Shown: positions 10,758 to 23,613, counted from the stretch's first letter. The stretch: DNA of 64,000 bases from Lineus longissimus (GCF_910592395.1 NC_088317.1:7318001-7382000), one strand, 5' to 3'. A program made the numbers and translations. The notes: generated by a model not told the origin, from the letters alone.

Positions 10758-13683
10758 ATCTCTTCCATAACCTTTGATAAATACCCCCATTACTTCATGT
10801 ATGAGCTGAGTTGGCCATAAAGACACTGAATGACTCCAATGTTGACTATGAGGGGTGTTCTTAAAGGTCACCAGCTGTCTGAAAAAAACAATCACCTGTA
10901 GCGAGCTAAAAACTAGTCTTCAAAATCAAAGAATTAAGCAGGAATTTTCTAGTAATGAAAGCAAAAAAAACCTTTCTTGTATCATAGTTCACCCATACAT
11001 TGTGAAAAAGAACGAGGATAAAATAAAATAAAAAAGTTACTTTTTGGACATTTTTAAAATGGCCTGTTACATAATGATGATGCAGGATTAGCTTGGTCCA
11101 AATACAGCAGATACATGACCATCTAGATATACCATTCTCTGCTGAAAACCGCATTCAATTATCTAATTCTAGGTCTGTGGGTTTAAAAAACCTGTGGACA
11201 TTTACTTTCGGGTAGGACTGTACATGTAGTCCACCATATAATGGTGCATCTATCAAGTGCTTGGTTGTCTCTATTTGTATAGAACTTTTATGTCTAAATT
11301 ATGTATTGTCCCAGTACTTTGTATATAGTGTATGCACCGGCCAATAATCATGAAATTGTTATTGCTTGAATTTTAGTTTTAAATTACCCCAGGTTCCACT
11401 CTATATAACTAAATACGCCTTGTGCATTCCAGCCTAAAGTATAAGATTGCCTATATAATGTACATACACAAGCCTGTTTAGAAATTTAGCTTACTGGACT
11501 CAACGCAACGCAACGCAACGGGCAAAATGGGGGAGCGACAATTATTTTTGACCGTGCCTGTTTTTTATCCTAAAATAAACTTGGGGCTAACACAGCCACA
11601 GAATACCTCCATATTGTGGATGGTGTAGTTCCTGGTTTCGGGTTCGATTTGTGAGATTTACTCCCCAATGGGTGGTGCAGTACGTTAGTCATGGGTTTAA
11701 ATCTGGATATTTACTCCTCAATGTGATGGTGTAGTGCGTTGTTCATAGATTCAATTCTTGTTAGTTTTTATTGCTCAATGAGTTTGTGTAGTGCATTGGC
11801 CATGGGTTGGATTCCTGATATATTCTCTTCAATGTTGTGGCAATGTACGTTAGTCATGGGTTTGTGTCTTGATATTTACTCCTCAATCGAGTTGTGTAGT
11901 GCTTTGGTCATGGCCCTAATTTGCAGAGTTTGTACCAATGTCCATAGGCCTATGATTGTGATGATTTCATGTAACACAATTTAAAGGTATTTTTTCCACC
12001 TTTCCTGTTCCGTGTTGGTTTTCCCATGCAAATCAGATCGTTATCTCCACGGAGAGGCAGTGCGTCGGCAGCTTTATGCGACATTCATTTGCCTAGGTGA
12101 TATTGCGAGATATCCAATTCATCGAGGACCTGTGATAACGACTTCTTACTCGCCATTTTGCGAACTTTTGAACATAATTTTCTCAAAAGAATCCGGCAAA
12201 TAGAGATATAGAAAGTGCAGCAGATATGCTGTGTAGGAATTCCTCTACCACGCCATCTATTGATATATACCGTAAACTATGCTAGCAGACAACAAATCAA
12301 TGGCTATTTACCCATGTCGGAAAATTTCGTATTTTTGCGAATTTAGCAGTGAACGGACCAAAAGTCATTTTCTCAGAAATGCAAAATTGGCAGCAAAAGA
12401 GTTAACTGCCAGTGATTTGCACTGGTAGCGCCCTCTATGACCATAATGGCAAATATATGCACAGTTAGATGCTTGTGCCGCCTATCCATACCCATGAATT
12501 TAGCCAAATTCATATTCCAAACTAACCTGATGTGACAAGATAATAGTCCCTTAACTCCATTGTATTATCTGTAACTAAAAATAGTATGCCATCTGCATAC
12601 TTTCGCCGGCTGCCAGTCCATATTATAAAACCTTATGTGTGCTGGAGTTCTGTGTCATGGCTTCTGTGTGCTAGAGTTATGTGTGCTCGCTTGACTCAAG
12701 CTTGCGTTTGCCTACTTTTGCAAAGATAACTCCCCATGTAACCACAATCCTAGGATGACCAGGCTGTGTATTATAAATAAAAAAATACACCGAGGGACCA
12801 TTGCTTTGGTTGCGATGTTTGTGCAAAGTCCAGTAAGCCTATAAACTCAGTCTCGTGCACACTTGACTAGACTAAATTCACATTGTCATGAGAGGTGTGG
12901 ATTTACTCTAGTCTTATTGTTCGAGCCATGAATATTGATATCAAGGTTTAATAAAAGGGATTTGTCCATCCGCCCTATTATTAAATTTCGCTTTCTGTAA
13001 TGGTAATCAGCTTTATGAAATTTGCTTCTACATGGCTTACACAAAATTTATCCCGGTGAAAAACATGAAAACACCTTTAAGTTAGCCTGCATGGTTTGTG
13101 ACTCTCTTGAGATGAAACTCTGCAGCTGGGTAATCTACTGTAAACTCCAAATTTAACAACGTTTTATCTTTGCATTTCGTGAAATTTGCATATATTTGAT
13201 CGAGAATAAACATGCAATGGGCTACACATCCAGTGTTACTTGTTATCTGCACAGTTGGTGCTACAATAGATTGAGAACTAATCTGAGTGTGCACAGTGAT
13301 GTTACCTCAGGGCGTAGCTACATGTAAGCAGACAGAACTTGATAAATGGAGAGTAACATCAGCTAAATTCGCTTAAAGGGTAACTCGTGTCAAATTTCAC
13401 CATATAATGTTTTAGCTGTTTTTGACAATTGACTACGTCACTTTCTCATAAATCGCTAAGGGTTTCGAATCGAAATGCACATTTTCTAGAAATTGAAGGT
13501 TTAAATCCCGCCTGGACGGCTCGCTTCGAAGCCGTTGAAATCGCGCTACGCCGATGACGTTTTCGTTGATGACGTCACAACATGAACATTTTAAAAATCT
13601 CATTCGTTTATTTACAACTGCCATTGACCATTGACATTCCATCCTGTCCTTACACAATATATACACGATAAGAACTGAAGATT
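10758..13683. other. Unassigned sequence with minor tandem repeats
   Basis: No supported gene. A short CGCAA pentamer run lies at about 11498-11520. A degenerate tandem repeat of about 60-65 bp lies at about 11605-11945; each unit has 'tttactc(c)tcaatg.g..gtgtagtgc.ttg.tcatgg'. Open frames here lack domains. Confidence 0.45.
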
Positions 13684-13779
13684 ATGGAGAAGAAGAAGAA
13701 AAGGGTTGTCGGGTGGCGTTGTGCTGCGATGTTTTGCGGCAACACCAGCAAAACTGAAGGTGTTGGGGTTTTCTGCTGA
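13684..13779 (+). pseudogene. THAP-like zinc-finger fragment
   Basis: A 31-codon frame starts MEKKKKRVVGWRCAAMFCGN. It has the spacing of the N-terminal CysXXXX-Cys pair and following Asn seen in THAP domains, which occur in P-element transposases and their host relatives. It stops where the usual Phe-x-Phe-Pro would follow, so it is a fragment or frameshifted first exon. No downstream Cys/His pair was found in frame. The identification rests on about 20 residues. Confidence 0.35.
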
Positions 13780-14402
13780 AAGAAGCTGTATCGCAGTAGT
13801 TCGCGTACACTCAGGAAAATCTAATGAATATTAAATGAGGTCTAAATATAGTTTTAGGAATACCATTATTATGACGTCAGCGATAGAATTTCCTGGTTGG
13901 ACTTAGGAAATTTATGATGAAATGACTAGGACTGTGAACTTGGGGGGAGGGGGGATGTCCCTTCCCTGACTTCGTTACTTCGAGATTGGCTATATAACCA
14001 CTCACAGTGGAAAACTGATGATTGGTATTTTTTTATCACATCCGTATCATCCGCCATTTTGCTTAGTAAGCTAATTAAATATTCATGAGTATTATGGTTA
14101 TTTATTTATGAGCTACTGCGGATATAGCTTCTTCCTAGGAAAATATTCGATGGTCTGACTTGTTCATGTTGTGACGTCATTAGATCACGTGGCTTAGTGC
14201 GGGTTTTTCAAAACGTCTTCGGCAGTTGGCCAGTTTGACATGATTAAAACAGCGATTTTATAATAAATCTAATCAAAAATGGAAAATTTGAGCTTTACAT
14301 TTGTGATCAACAATTAAAAACGGACGTATTTCTGCAAAGTTGTAAATCACATCATAGTATCACTTTAAAGGAGTGGCCAGCTTTTTACTACAGTGTGTTT
14401 GT

Positions 14403-14650
14403 TAGCTCAGCTGACAAGCTGAGCTATTCATATGAGTAAATGGTAGAATGAATGTCCGTCTGTCTGTCTGTCTGTCTGTCCGTTAAACAGGCACGTTTCA
14501 AAACTATGGCGGATAGGCGATAGATTTTCCCTCTGAGGCGTTGAGACCCTTCAGGACTCCTGAATAGACCAAATTTGGGTCCGGCAGGATGAGCGGTTTG
14601 GCCACTAGGTGGCACGGAGCGAAATGTTCCAAAAACTTTTCCAGCAGCTG
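14403..14650. repeat. 5' module of the AGCTCAGCTGAC repeat family
   Basis: It begins AGCTCAGCTGACAAGCTGAG, then a (CTGT)n run (about 14455-14480), then 'ggcacgtttc' and 'ggccactaggtgg'. The same start occurs at about 25849. The family's likely 3' tail, CAGCTGAGCGCC then AGGCCCTTGGGCC, occurs near 17310, 18537 and 35020. Confidence 0.55.
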
Positions 14651-15983
14651 ATTTCTCCTAATTCTTTAAGTTGGGGATCATGAATCAAATCTAATCTTAT
14701 AGAGCAAAGCTTTCTCTTTCATTATCAATAGGCGTGGTTCATGAATTTCTCACCAGGTGGTGTTACTGGCACAATTTAGTGAGCACCCCCAAGAAGAGCA
14801 TTTTAAATTTCGCGCGAGTTATCCCACGTGCAGCGAACGTCACGTCTCGGAGTCTGCGCAGTTCAGACGTAAGGAGACCATGCCATGGAATAGATCGCGT
14901 TCTGTCAATTCGGAGGTAAGTTCTCATTAAATGCACAATTTCATAGGCGATAATATTTGGCTGCTTGTGTTATTGCATGTTGATGACATTAGGGAAGGCT
15001 TGGATTGTTTAATTGGATGTGATTAATTTGAAATAGTTCGTCGACGATCGTTGAAAAACGATCTGCGAAATGCAGCTTGGTCTGAGAAACGATGTCAAAG
15101 TCCGGCTTTAAGTCATGGATTACTCAACAAATAACTCTTGTCACATAGCAGAACTAATGTGAATAAACAAGACAATAATAAACATCGTTCTGATATCATC
15201 GGGTAAGGTTGCCAATGTACATAAACAGTGTAATTGAGGATCGACTCCGGCGATTTGAAATGTCAACAAACAATAAATGCGATAGCTGATACACACTGAC
15301 GGTACATGCACACTGTACATAGCACAATGCTTCAAACGGGGTTGATTCATCACTCTTATCACAATGTATTCTCAATGAACTTCCTTGATCATTCGGCCCT
15401 AGCGCCTTATCAGTTGTTGTTGGCCTTGTATTTGATATAAAACTTGGCTAGTTTAGCTATCTATCAAAATTAAAATGTTATCTCCTCATCATGTTTTGCA
15501 GGAATGATCTGCACTACACTACTGGCATACTGCAGCTGCATTTGAACATATTTGGTGACCACATCACAGATGACCAAGACTAGAGAGAGGATCGAGCTAT
15601 GACTTCAGGGTTTCCTCCAGAGGGGGGGGCAAGGGGGCAGTTGCTCCCCCTAAATTGTCCAAAAACAGGCAAAATTTGTTGTTTTGACCAGGATTTTCTG
15701 CAAAATTATGGTTTTGCCCCCCCTTGAATTTATTTCTGGCAGAAACACTGGACTTTGCACATCCCATCGACTTCGGTGTTCACCAGTGCAATCATCAGAA
15801 GAGCCAGTCTATTTTAGTATTCAAGTATTTCATTCTGTAATACTTACCTCAAAATTGACTAAATAAAGAAAACCGCATGTGGCAGTTGGGTAAAAAAATC
15901 AAGTCTATCTGTTTAAAGTTTTTACTTGCTATCAACATTTCAATGGTGGCATTCTGCTAAGGTTTGTAAGAGTTTCACTTGAC
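14651..15983. other. Unassigned sequence; possible splice sites
   Basis: A strong splice-donor-like GAG/GTAAGT occurs at about 14912-14919. A pyrimidine-poor TTTTGCAG/GAATG acceptor-like site lies near 15500. No coding exon could be supported, so these may be chance. Confidence 0.25.
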
Positions 15984-15986
15984 TTA

Positions 15987-16727
15987 AGCAGGGTGTACAC
16001 TAGTAAAATATTAGCAACATTTTACCAACATTTTTACAACAATTTTGCAACAAGCCCTTCAAGGCCCTGTGTACACTAGCAACAAAATTGCAACAAATTA
16101 GCAACATTTTTACAACATGTTGGTAAATTGTTGCAAACTTTTTAGTGGGAACAAAGGGAAATAGGTATTTTGGAGGGAAAATGGATGATTCCAAGGAGAG
16201 AAGATGTGTTTTGAGTGCTTCTGCAGCAATTTTAGCTGTCATTGTTGAGAGACTGAAGAGGCGGCGAAATAACCAAAGAGAATATGGACCAGGCCCTGGA
16301 TCAAAATGAGGGTGGATCATGGGGCATACCACTGCCTGTAAAAGGAGTTGCGGCTGACTGACAAGCCGTCATACAAAAACTTCCTGCGAATGGATGAAAC
16401 TTCTAGAAAAGGTTTCATCACCCTACGAAGCAAGACACTCACTTGAGAGTTGCTATACCTGCTTCTTGTTCAAGTCACATGACCTCAGGTAGATCACATG
16501 ACGCAAATCCTATTTCTGATTGGCTGAAGAGTTTGCAACATTTTTACAACATGCAACAAAGAATTGCATTGCATTTAATTTGCAACAATTTTACAACAAT
16601 TTTACAACAATTTTACAACATGTTGTAAATGTAAGACGCGTTTTGCTCTGTACACACTACGCAACATTTGTTGCAACTGGAAATGTTGTAAAAATGTTGC
16701 TAATATTTTACTAGTGTACACAGGCCT
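15987..16727. mobile_element. Non-autonomous PIF/Harbinger-like element
   Basis: The ends are inverted over about 37 bp. The left end starts AGCAGGGTGTACACTAG and the right end is the complement of AGGCCTGTGTACACTAG, then AAAATATTAGCAACA. Both sides are flanked by TTA (15984-15986, 16728-16730), the typical target duplication of PIF/Harbinger. Subterminal ACAACATTT blocks repeat many times. A relic of a Harbinger-type transposase N-terminus lies inside. Confidence 0.75.
16181..16440 (+). pseudogene. Harbinger transposase N-terminal relic
   Basis: Read over two or three frames, this region gives an Arg-rich segment (VERLKRRR), then LRLTDKPSYKNFLRMDE, then LLEKVSSPYEARHS. That is the conserved start of Harbinger (DDE) transposases. 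Stops and frame changes separate the blocks, and no catalytic core follows before the right end, so the copy is inactive. Confidence 0.6.
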
Positions 16728-16955
16728 TTAGGCAATAATAGAGTTGGGTAGAGCATTTTGTTAATGTTACCCTTTTAGTTAGGGAAACTGGTGCCTTCTG
16801 CATTAGGTGGACCCTACTTGCTCATCTGTCAGACCAGCCTCACACGTCGGCAGTAGAGTTTAAGGTCCAGTCTGCGAGATTTACCCATTTCTACCCAGCC
16901 AAAAGCGGGTGATTGGGCTAGTCTCTCCATGTGATTCAATTCGCATGGATTCTTG

Positions 16956-18182
16956 TGTCCTGTGCTGAAAGGTTCCCTCCACAAGGGCAGACTACATCCG
17001 GTGGCACTAAAATATGGAAGAAAGACAGAAGATGACCAATTTGCGAAAAGGATCATCATCATCATCATCATGGTAACAGCTGAGGATGAATCATGTTGCT
17101 GTGTGTAGAATTGATGGTCCAATATAGGTTAGGTTATTTGTTTGCGCACACATTGCAAGGGTGGAGCTTGCTTGAAGTAGATTGCGCCAGTCTACCGTAA
17201 TTCACTGTTACACATCCAGAAGCTAATATCCTCAGGCTTTGAGTCCTTAGTTTAGTAGAGTTTGACGAGCAATGTAATATATACGAACAACGCAGCAACA
17301 ACTCAGCTGAGCGCCAGGCCCTTGGGCCTCTTGTTCTTCTTCTGGTTTATCAGTAAACTATTTTTCTGAATGTGTCTGATGCTTTTTCAATTTTGTTTCA
17401 GCTCTTATATAGTAGAAAAAAGCATTATTTGTTATATTGAGTTCGCAGGCGTCTTGGCGCGAAAGACCTATCCCGCCACGTGAGTGCACGACGAGATCCG
17501 ACTTCACGTCACCCCGCCATAATGATGCAACATCATTTCCTTTATCGTCACAGAAGCGGGTTAATCGAGTGCCATCAGTGTGACATCGGAAAAACCAATA
17601 TCTACACCAAGAGGTCATTGGGTAGATCATCCATAGCTCCAGGAAGCACCTCACTGGTGCATCGTTCCACATAGATTGGATCGACGCATGAAGTGCTAAC
17701 TCGAGTCAAATCGGAGTCAACATGGGAATAGCGTGATAATTCAGTTAGATTTAGAATTTTTCCTTTTTTTGTGCAATTTGTTGATGGAAACGACTTTTGT
17801 AGAAAACGAGGTGACTGGGCAGCCGACAGCTGGGTAACATGCCAATGGTCCTTTAATGAATATAAAAACGGATTAATTTTAAGCATAGCTAAGCAGACAT
17901 GACTTGATAAATGGAGCATTTACAGAGTGGATCAATAAAAAGGTAATCCTAAAACAAATTTTATGTAATAATTGATAATGCCATGAATATTTCATTGCAT
18001 GTATGTTAACGTTGGAGCTAGGCCCTTTTCATTGATGTCTTCATATCACCCATGCGCCCACGGGTTACTGCACACCATCGTCTTGAAAATGACATCTATA
18101 TCATAATACTATAAGGCGGCTCGCTAAAGTGCCATTTGGGGGTCGTGTTTCGTCTCGAAATTTTGCACGTTTGCGGGTGATA
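16956..18182. repeat. 1227-bp tandem duplication, unit 1
   Basis: This unit begins TGTCCTGTGCTGAAAGG and is repeated at 18183-19411 with an offset of 1227 bp and almost no differences (one seen near 17383 versus 18610). It contains an ATC microsatellite (about 17053-17070), the CAGCTGAGCGCC tail near 17310, and no convincing gene. The paired open frames in the two copies are by-products of the duplication. Confidence 0.85.
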
Positions 18183-19411
18183 TGTCCTGTGCTGAAAGGT
18201 TCCCTCCACAAGGGCAGACTACATCCGGTGGCACTAAAATATGGAAGAAAGACAGAAGATGACCAATTTGCGAAAAGGATCATCATCATCATCATCATGG
18301 TAACAGCTGAGGATGAATCATGTTGCTGTGTGTAGAATTGATGGTCCAATATAGGTTAGGTTATTTGTTTGCGCACACATTGCAAGGGTGGAGCTTGCTT
18401 GAAGTAGATTGCGCCAGTCTACCGTAATTCACTGTTACACATCCAGAAGCTAATATCCTCAGGCTTTGAGTCCTTAGTTTAGTAGAGTTTGACGAGCAAT
18501 GTAATATATACGAACAACGCAGCAACAACTCAGCTGAGCGCCAGGCCCTTGGGCCTCTTGTTCTTCTTCTGGTTTATCAGTAAACTATTTTTCTGAATGT
18601 GTCTGATGCTATTTCAATTTTGTTTCAGCTCTTATATAGTAGAAAAAAGCATTATTTGTTATATTGAGTTCGCAGGCGTCTTGGCGCGAAAGACCTATCC
18701 CGCCACGTGAGTGCACGACGAGATCCGACTTCACGTCACCCCGCCATAATGATGCAACATCATTTCCTTTATCGTCACAGAAGCGGGTTAATCGAGTGCC
18801 ATCAGTGTGACATCGGAAAAACCAATATCTACACCAAGAGGTCATTGGGTAGATCATCCATAGCTCCAGGAAGCACCTCACTGGTGCATCGTTCCACATA
18901 GATTGGATCGACGCATGAAGTGCTAACTCGAGTCAAATCGGAGTCAACATGGGAATAGCGTGATAATTCAGTTAGATTTAGAATTTTTCCTTTTTTTGTG
19001 CAATTTGTTGATGGAAACGACTTTTGTAGAAAACGAGGTGACTGGGCAGCCGACAGCTGGGTAACATGCCAATGGTCCTTTAATGAATATAAAAACGGAT
19101 TAATTTTAAGCATAGCTAAGCAGACATGACTTGATAAATGGAGCATTTACAGAGTGGATCAATAAAAAGGTAATCCTAAAACAAATTTTATGTAATAATT
19201 GATAATGCCATGAATATTTCATTGCATGTATGTTAACGTTGGAGCTAGGCCCTTTTCATTGATGTCTTCATATCACCCATGCGCCCACGGGTTACTGCAC
19301 ACCATCGTCTTGAAAATGACATCTATATCATAATACTATAAGGCGGCTCGCTAAAGTGCCATTTGGGGGTCGTGTTTCGTCTCGAAATTTTGCACGTTTG
19401 CGGGTGATATG
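18183..19411. repeat. 1227-bp tandem duplication, unit 2
   Basis: Direct, near-identical repeat of 16956-18182. The homology ends at GGGTGATATGT (19401-19412). Near identity points to a very recent duplication or an assembly duplication. Confidence 0.85.
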
Positions 19412-20428
19412 TTATCCTGATGCAACGTCATGTTTATTTTCGGAAATTTACTTCAGCGGAGCAGTAATGAGGATTTTTTAATCGGACACGGTCAATTCTC
19501 CTTACCACTCACGGAAGCCAAGCTATTGCTGTTTAGTTATGCAGGGGATTAATGAATCACCTGCACTCCCTGTGGGGTGACTAACACCAACTGTTGAACG
19601 GCTGGCTGTAGGGGGGTGATTGGAACAGCCTGTACACGTGTTGACCTCCTGACCCAAGGTAAATGTTATTTTCAATCCACGATTGTAGGTCACCTGATCT
19701 TCGAGATTTCGCGGGGAAAGAAATTGTAAACAAACGTATGTGTGCAGTTCAAATGTTAACAAAAATGTATTTTTGGTACTTTCGGTTGCTGGACTTGGGT
19801 TTTCCCGCAGTAAGGAGCTGGGGTCAAATTGGTGGTCTATTGTTTATGGGTGCTGTGTTAGCCAGAGCTAACCCGTGATAATGAAGGTTACCATGGTATG
19901 TTTATGTGCTCACCACAGCTCTCAATACTTGATCTGAAGAGGCGCGCTGAACCTGAAATTGCCTTATCAAGGAGCTGCTCACGGTGCTGAACTTCTAGCT
20001 TGCCTGTCGAGTAAGTGCCTTGCCCGAGACCTGGCTACATATATAGGAGGAGCACGCATTTTAAAGTTATAGTAGTGATGGTTCGAGCCATTTGGAGGCC
20101 GACATGTGAAGGCCTATCTGGGTACTCCTTCTTCTCCGTATAAAAAGGCGCATATTGCTGACTAAGGAACGAGGCATTGCCTCATCATCTCTATCGGACC
20201 AACTGATATACTTTAATATACACGCATACAGCACGCCACAGCTAGGTCCGAGTCTGTGGACAAATGGTTGGTTTAATTTGTCTCTTCGATATCGCTCCTT
20301 TGATATTACATTAGATGTTTATTGCAATTTAATCTATTCAAGGTATAGCCCATTTGAACCTGCCTGCGCCACGGGTACAATGCTAGTACAGAAATATTTT
20401 TCTTGCAGAAAATGACTTGCAAGACATC
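19412..20428. other. Unassigned sequence
   Basis: No gene or structured repeat was recognised. Open frames of 60-86 codons lack domains. Confidence 0.4.
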
Positions 20429-20599
20429 TAGGGCCAAATTCATAAAGGGCGTTTAGCTTAAAACAGCGTTTAACTACTGAATAGACAGATTCTGGCCCTT
20501 CATGCAAATCTTCAGAGAATATGAATAGGCCCTGAAATTGATTAGAGAGAAGTTGTACATGTCTAACCCTTAAACGCCCTTTATGAATTTGGGCCCTTA
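20429..20599. mobile_element. MITE with GGGCC(C)AAATTCATAAAG ends
   Basis: The left end AGGGCCAAATTCATAAAG continues GGCGTTTA, and it returns inverted at the right end. The whole is about 170 bp with no coding capacity. Confidence 0.75.
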
Positions 20600-20607
20600 T
20601 TTTTTCC

Positions 20608-20751
20608 AAGTCACGTACCTGTTCCATTCTTTTCATGTTGTTTTATGCAGGCATATCCCTGGTGCATTTTGAGTACATACATGAATTGAATGTGAAAGAA
20701 GAACGCCTGCATTTAACACAACATGAAAAGAATGGAACAGGGACGTGACTT
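20608..20751. repeat. Inverted repeat with arms of about 45 bp
   Basis: The left arm (20608-20652: AGTCACGTACCTGTTCC, then ATTCTTTTCATGTTGT) pairs with the right arm (20705-20751) at high identity. The loop is about 50 bp. It could form a hairpin or be a small foldback element. Confidence 0.75.
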
Positions 20752-20774
20752 GTTAAAATAAGATGTATGCATGT

Positions 20775-20945
20775 CATTGTCAAGACGATGGTGTGTAGTA
20801 ACCCGTGGGCGCATGGGTGACATGAAGACATCAATGGAAAGGGCCTAGCTCCTACTTTTTCATACATGCAATGAAATATCCATGGCATTAATACTTACTA
20901 CATAAGATTTGTTTCAGGATTACCTTTTTATTGATCCACCCTGTA
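20775..20945 (-). repeat. Inverted diverged copy of part of the 1227-bp unit
   Basis: It reads as the reverse complement of about 17930-18090, from GATCCACTCTG to the ACGATGGTGTG block, with scattered substitutions. The tandem unit therefore contains an older interspersed repeat. Confidence 0.7.
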
Positions 20946-21696
20946 TCACAGCTAAATCAACTTAAGGGTTCACCATAGGTATCTCATTAGGAGAAATTTA
21001 GAAAGATTCCAGTCCACCACTACTGAGCCTATTGTCCAAAATCAGTCATGTGTTAATCGCCCCCCACATATCTAGGCCTAATTACTGTATACTGAGTCTG
21101 GTAATGCATTTTATAAATATATGGAAATATCATTAAATGTCCATGTTTACAATCATAAACAAACAAAAAGTTTGGGAAACAGTGAAATATGAACAACTTA
21201 TTGGCCTACAATAATATACAGAATGCTTTTAAGAGAAAAAAAGGCCACCAAATCTTGAATTTGGTAGATTTTTCCTTTTTTCATTTCTTGAAAATCATGA
21301 ATTTTCAGACCCCAATGTTATCCATAATTTTTTTCCAAATGAGTTGAAACTTTGCCATTATGTCAATATAATATATATCCTAATGATCTGCTACGGGCAA
21401 GTTGCATACATATTATGCTTTTTCTGCAAATAGCCAGTATTTAGTGCTCATTTTCAATGTTTTTAAGGTTAAGAAGTTTTCAAAATACGCAGCCAAATAC
21501 ACTACAAACTTCAACCACTATGTGTACACCATAACATTTCTTCCTATTTTCCTAAATTTGGCACAGTTGTAGCAGGTGTCTAAGAGATTCACAAAGGCAA
21601 TCGGTGAGTGGTGTTATTATCACCAATTTTCTGATAATTGATAATTAACACCTTTTACAATGCATTTTGTGTACATGAGATAGGAGGGCCTTGATG
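20946..21696. other. Unassigned A+T-rich sequence
   Basis: No gene, tandem repeat or inverted repeat was recognised here. Confidence 0.4.
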
Positions 21697-21707
21697 TGCG
21701 CTCAGGC

Positions 21708-22386
21708 GGGATACGGTAAAAAAGGCACCGGTAAAAAAGGCACCGGTAAAAAAGGCACCGGTTAAAAAGGCACTGGTAAAAAAGGCAAAGGTAAAAAAGG
21801 CACTGGTAAAAAAGGCATAGAAAATTAGGGGGTTAGGTAAAAAAGGCACTACCACCGAAAATGCATGGCTTGTACAGTCTTACAAAAAAGTAAATGGACA
21901 CAATGTTTTGCTTGAAAAATCCATAATTAGGTTGTAATCAACGGCAACATATATATACTGTGTAAATTGTTTCTCATGAGGTGACTCAAAAATTGATGTA
22001 CACAACATAAAGGTTTTTGCAGAATGGCGTGTTCAACAAATTGGAATGGTAGAACACGCACCACTTTGCGCGTGTGTGACAAAAAACAAGCTAGCAAAAT
22101 ACGAAGCATATCTCTTTTCATATAAATGTTACCTTTGACATTATATCTAAATAGTTTTATAGAGATCAGTGACTTTATAAAGCAGGCATTTGCTTTAAAA
22201 CGACCAAAGAGTTTGTAACGGCCATGTTCAGCTGATCGAATAAATGTTCAAAGTCCAGTTGTGCGGAATTGGCTTGGGTGTACCACCTGGCCCGAGAGAG
22301 CTCTGTCCCAACGCGCATTACACATTTTCGGTGGTAGTGCCTTTTTTACCTACCCCCTAACTTTCTGTGTCTTTTTTACTAGGGTT
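21708..22386. mobile_element. Foldback element with GGTAAAAAAGGCAC arrays
   Basis: The left side has about eight tandem copies of (G)GTAAAAAAGGCACCG (21710-21850). The right side has the complement (TAGTGCCTTTTTTACC and related, about 22325-22385). An 11-bp direct repeat TGCGCTCAGGC flanks it (21697-21707, 22387-22397). The interior has no coding region. Its architecture matches 59913-60640 and, more loosely, 24186-24958. Confidence 0.7.
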
Positions 22387-22434
22387 TGCGCTCAGGCATG
22401 GGTAATTACCATTGATTTTACGGATTTCTCGTAA

Positions 22435-22632
22435 TGGCCATTTTGGCTAGAACTTGAAATCATAAAGCAATTGGAACTCCTTCAAAACGTAGTGACTGCT
22501 CATTCAAAACCCTGGAGGCTGTTCTCTGGAAAACAAAGGACGGACTCCAGCCCTTGAAATGAGCATTCACTACGTTTGGAAAGAGTTCTAATTGCTCTAG
22601 GATTTGGAGGTGTGGCCAAAATGGCAGTCAAC
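22435..22632. mobile_element. Small foldback (MITE-like) element
   Basis: The left arm (ATGGCCATTTTGGCTAGA ... GCAATTGGAACTCCTTC) pairs with the right arm (GAGTTCTAATTGCTC ... GCCAAAATGGCAGT). Arms are about 80 bp at moderate identity, and a CTGGAG-rich loop lies between. Non-coding. Confidence 0.6.
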
Positions 22633-23167
22633 ATTTGAAGAATATAAAACAAATTACATGTACCTGTAAAGCATGATTTGCATCAAATGTAGAGAAAAAA
22701 GCACTGCTGGTTTGTCATATGGAAAGCAAACAAAGTGCATAAATAAAAATATGCATATGCACCACAGATCGAGTGACCCACTGCATATGATGACATATTG
22801 TCCATGTTGCCAGGTGACAGAGTTTATTTTAGAAAATTTACCAATGAGCGCACATTTAGGATATTTTTCTTGCGAGGCAGCCATTCTCCCAGGCCTCAAG
22901 AGGGCACTATCCAGGGCAGTCTGCTTGGTAAGTTGGAATGCCTGATAAGATGCTCGGCAATCTGGGGAATTCATTCTCCATGGTGTGATCTGGGCACATG
23001 TTGTAATGTTTGATAGTGAATATTTATTGAGTTCTGAATAATAGAACTGAATGAAGCAGGGATACAGCTGAGTAAATATAACCTTGCATAGCAATGTAAT
23101 GCAATGAGGCTTAGCTACGTACTTATAAAAAAGGGATTTCTGTGCGTTAAAATGTTGTATTTCTATT

Positions 23168-23613
23168 TGAGACAAGACCACTAATGAATATTCATAGGTT
23201 GGAGGGTCCAGGCCTATCTATTAGACGAGTGCATGTTTTTTACTCTCAAGTACATATTTGGAGAGGTATTGAAAAAATATTTGTTGTGGCAAGTCTACAG
23301 ATATAAAGAAATTATTTGATGAAAAAATTAATTTCGAATTTTGCTAATTTGGTAATAGGGGGCGTGTTTTGAGTTTTTTCTGCCAGTTGGCTGAAAAGAG
23401 TGGAAATATCAAAGTCTGTCTAATTTGTCGATTAAAAAAAAATTTCCGTGGTCAATCACCATTTTATTTTTCACCATTTACTTGCCCGACTGTCCGGAAT
23501 AACATAATCTAAATTTCAGATTCACAACACCACGCGTTCTTTGATGTGTCGCGGTCAAACATTGACAATTTAACTGCTAAAAGGCTTAAAAAATCAATTG
23601 TGGTCTTGTCTCA
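23168..23613. mobile_element. MITE with TGAGACAAGACCA ends, copy 1
   Basis: The ends TGAGACAAGACCAC and GTGGTCTTGTCTCA are inverted repeats. The interior includes 'gaatattcataggttggagg' and 'caatttaactgc.aaaaggctt', which recur at 27699-28141 and in part inverted at 24451-24658. Length is about 446 bp. Confidence 0.7.

Noticed and set aside
11605-11945. tRNA-like B-box (GGTTCGATT) inside a tandem repeat, possible SINE
   Set aside because: No matching A-box or cloverleaf could be formed.
16829-19146. Several paired open frames of 64-105 codons
   Set aside because: They recur only because of the 1227-bp duplication, occur on both strands over the same bases and have no domain.
22654-23181. 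175-codon minus-strand frame
   Set aside because: It has no recognisable domain, low-complexity hydrophobic composition and runs into a MITE end.
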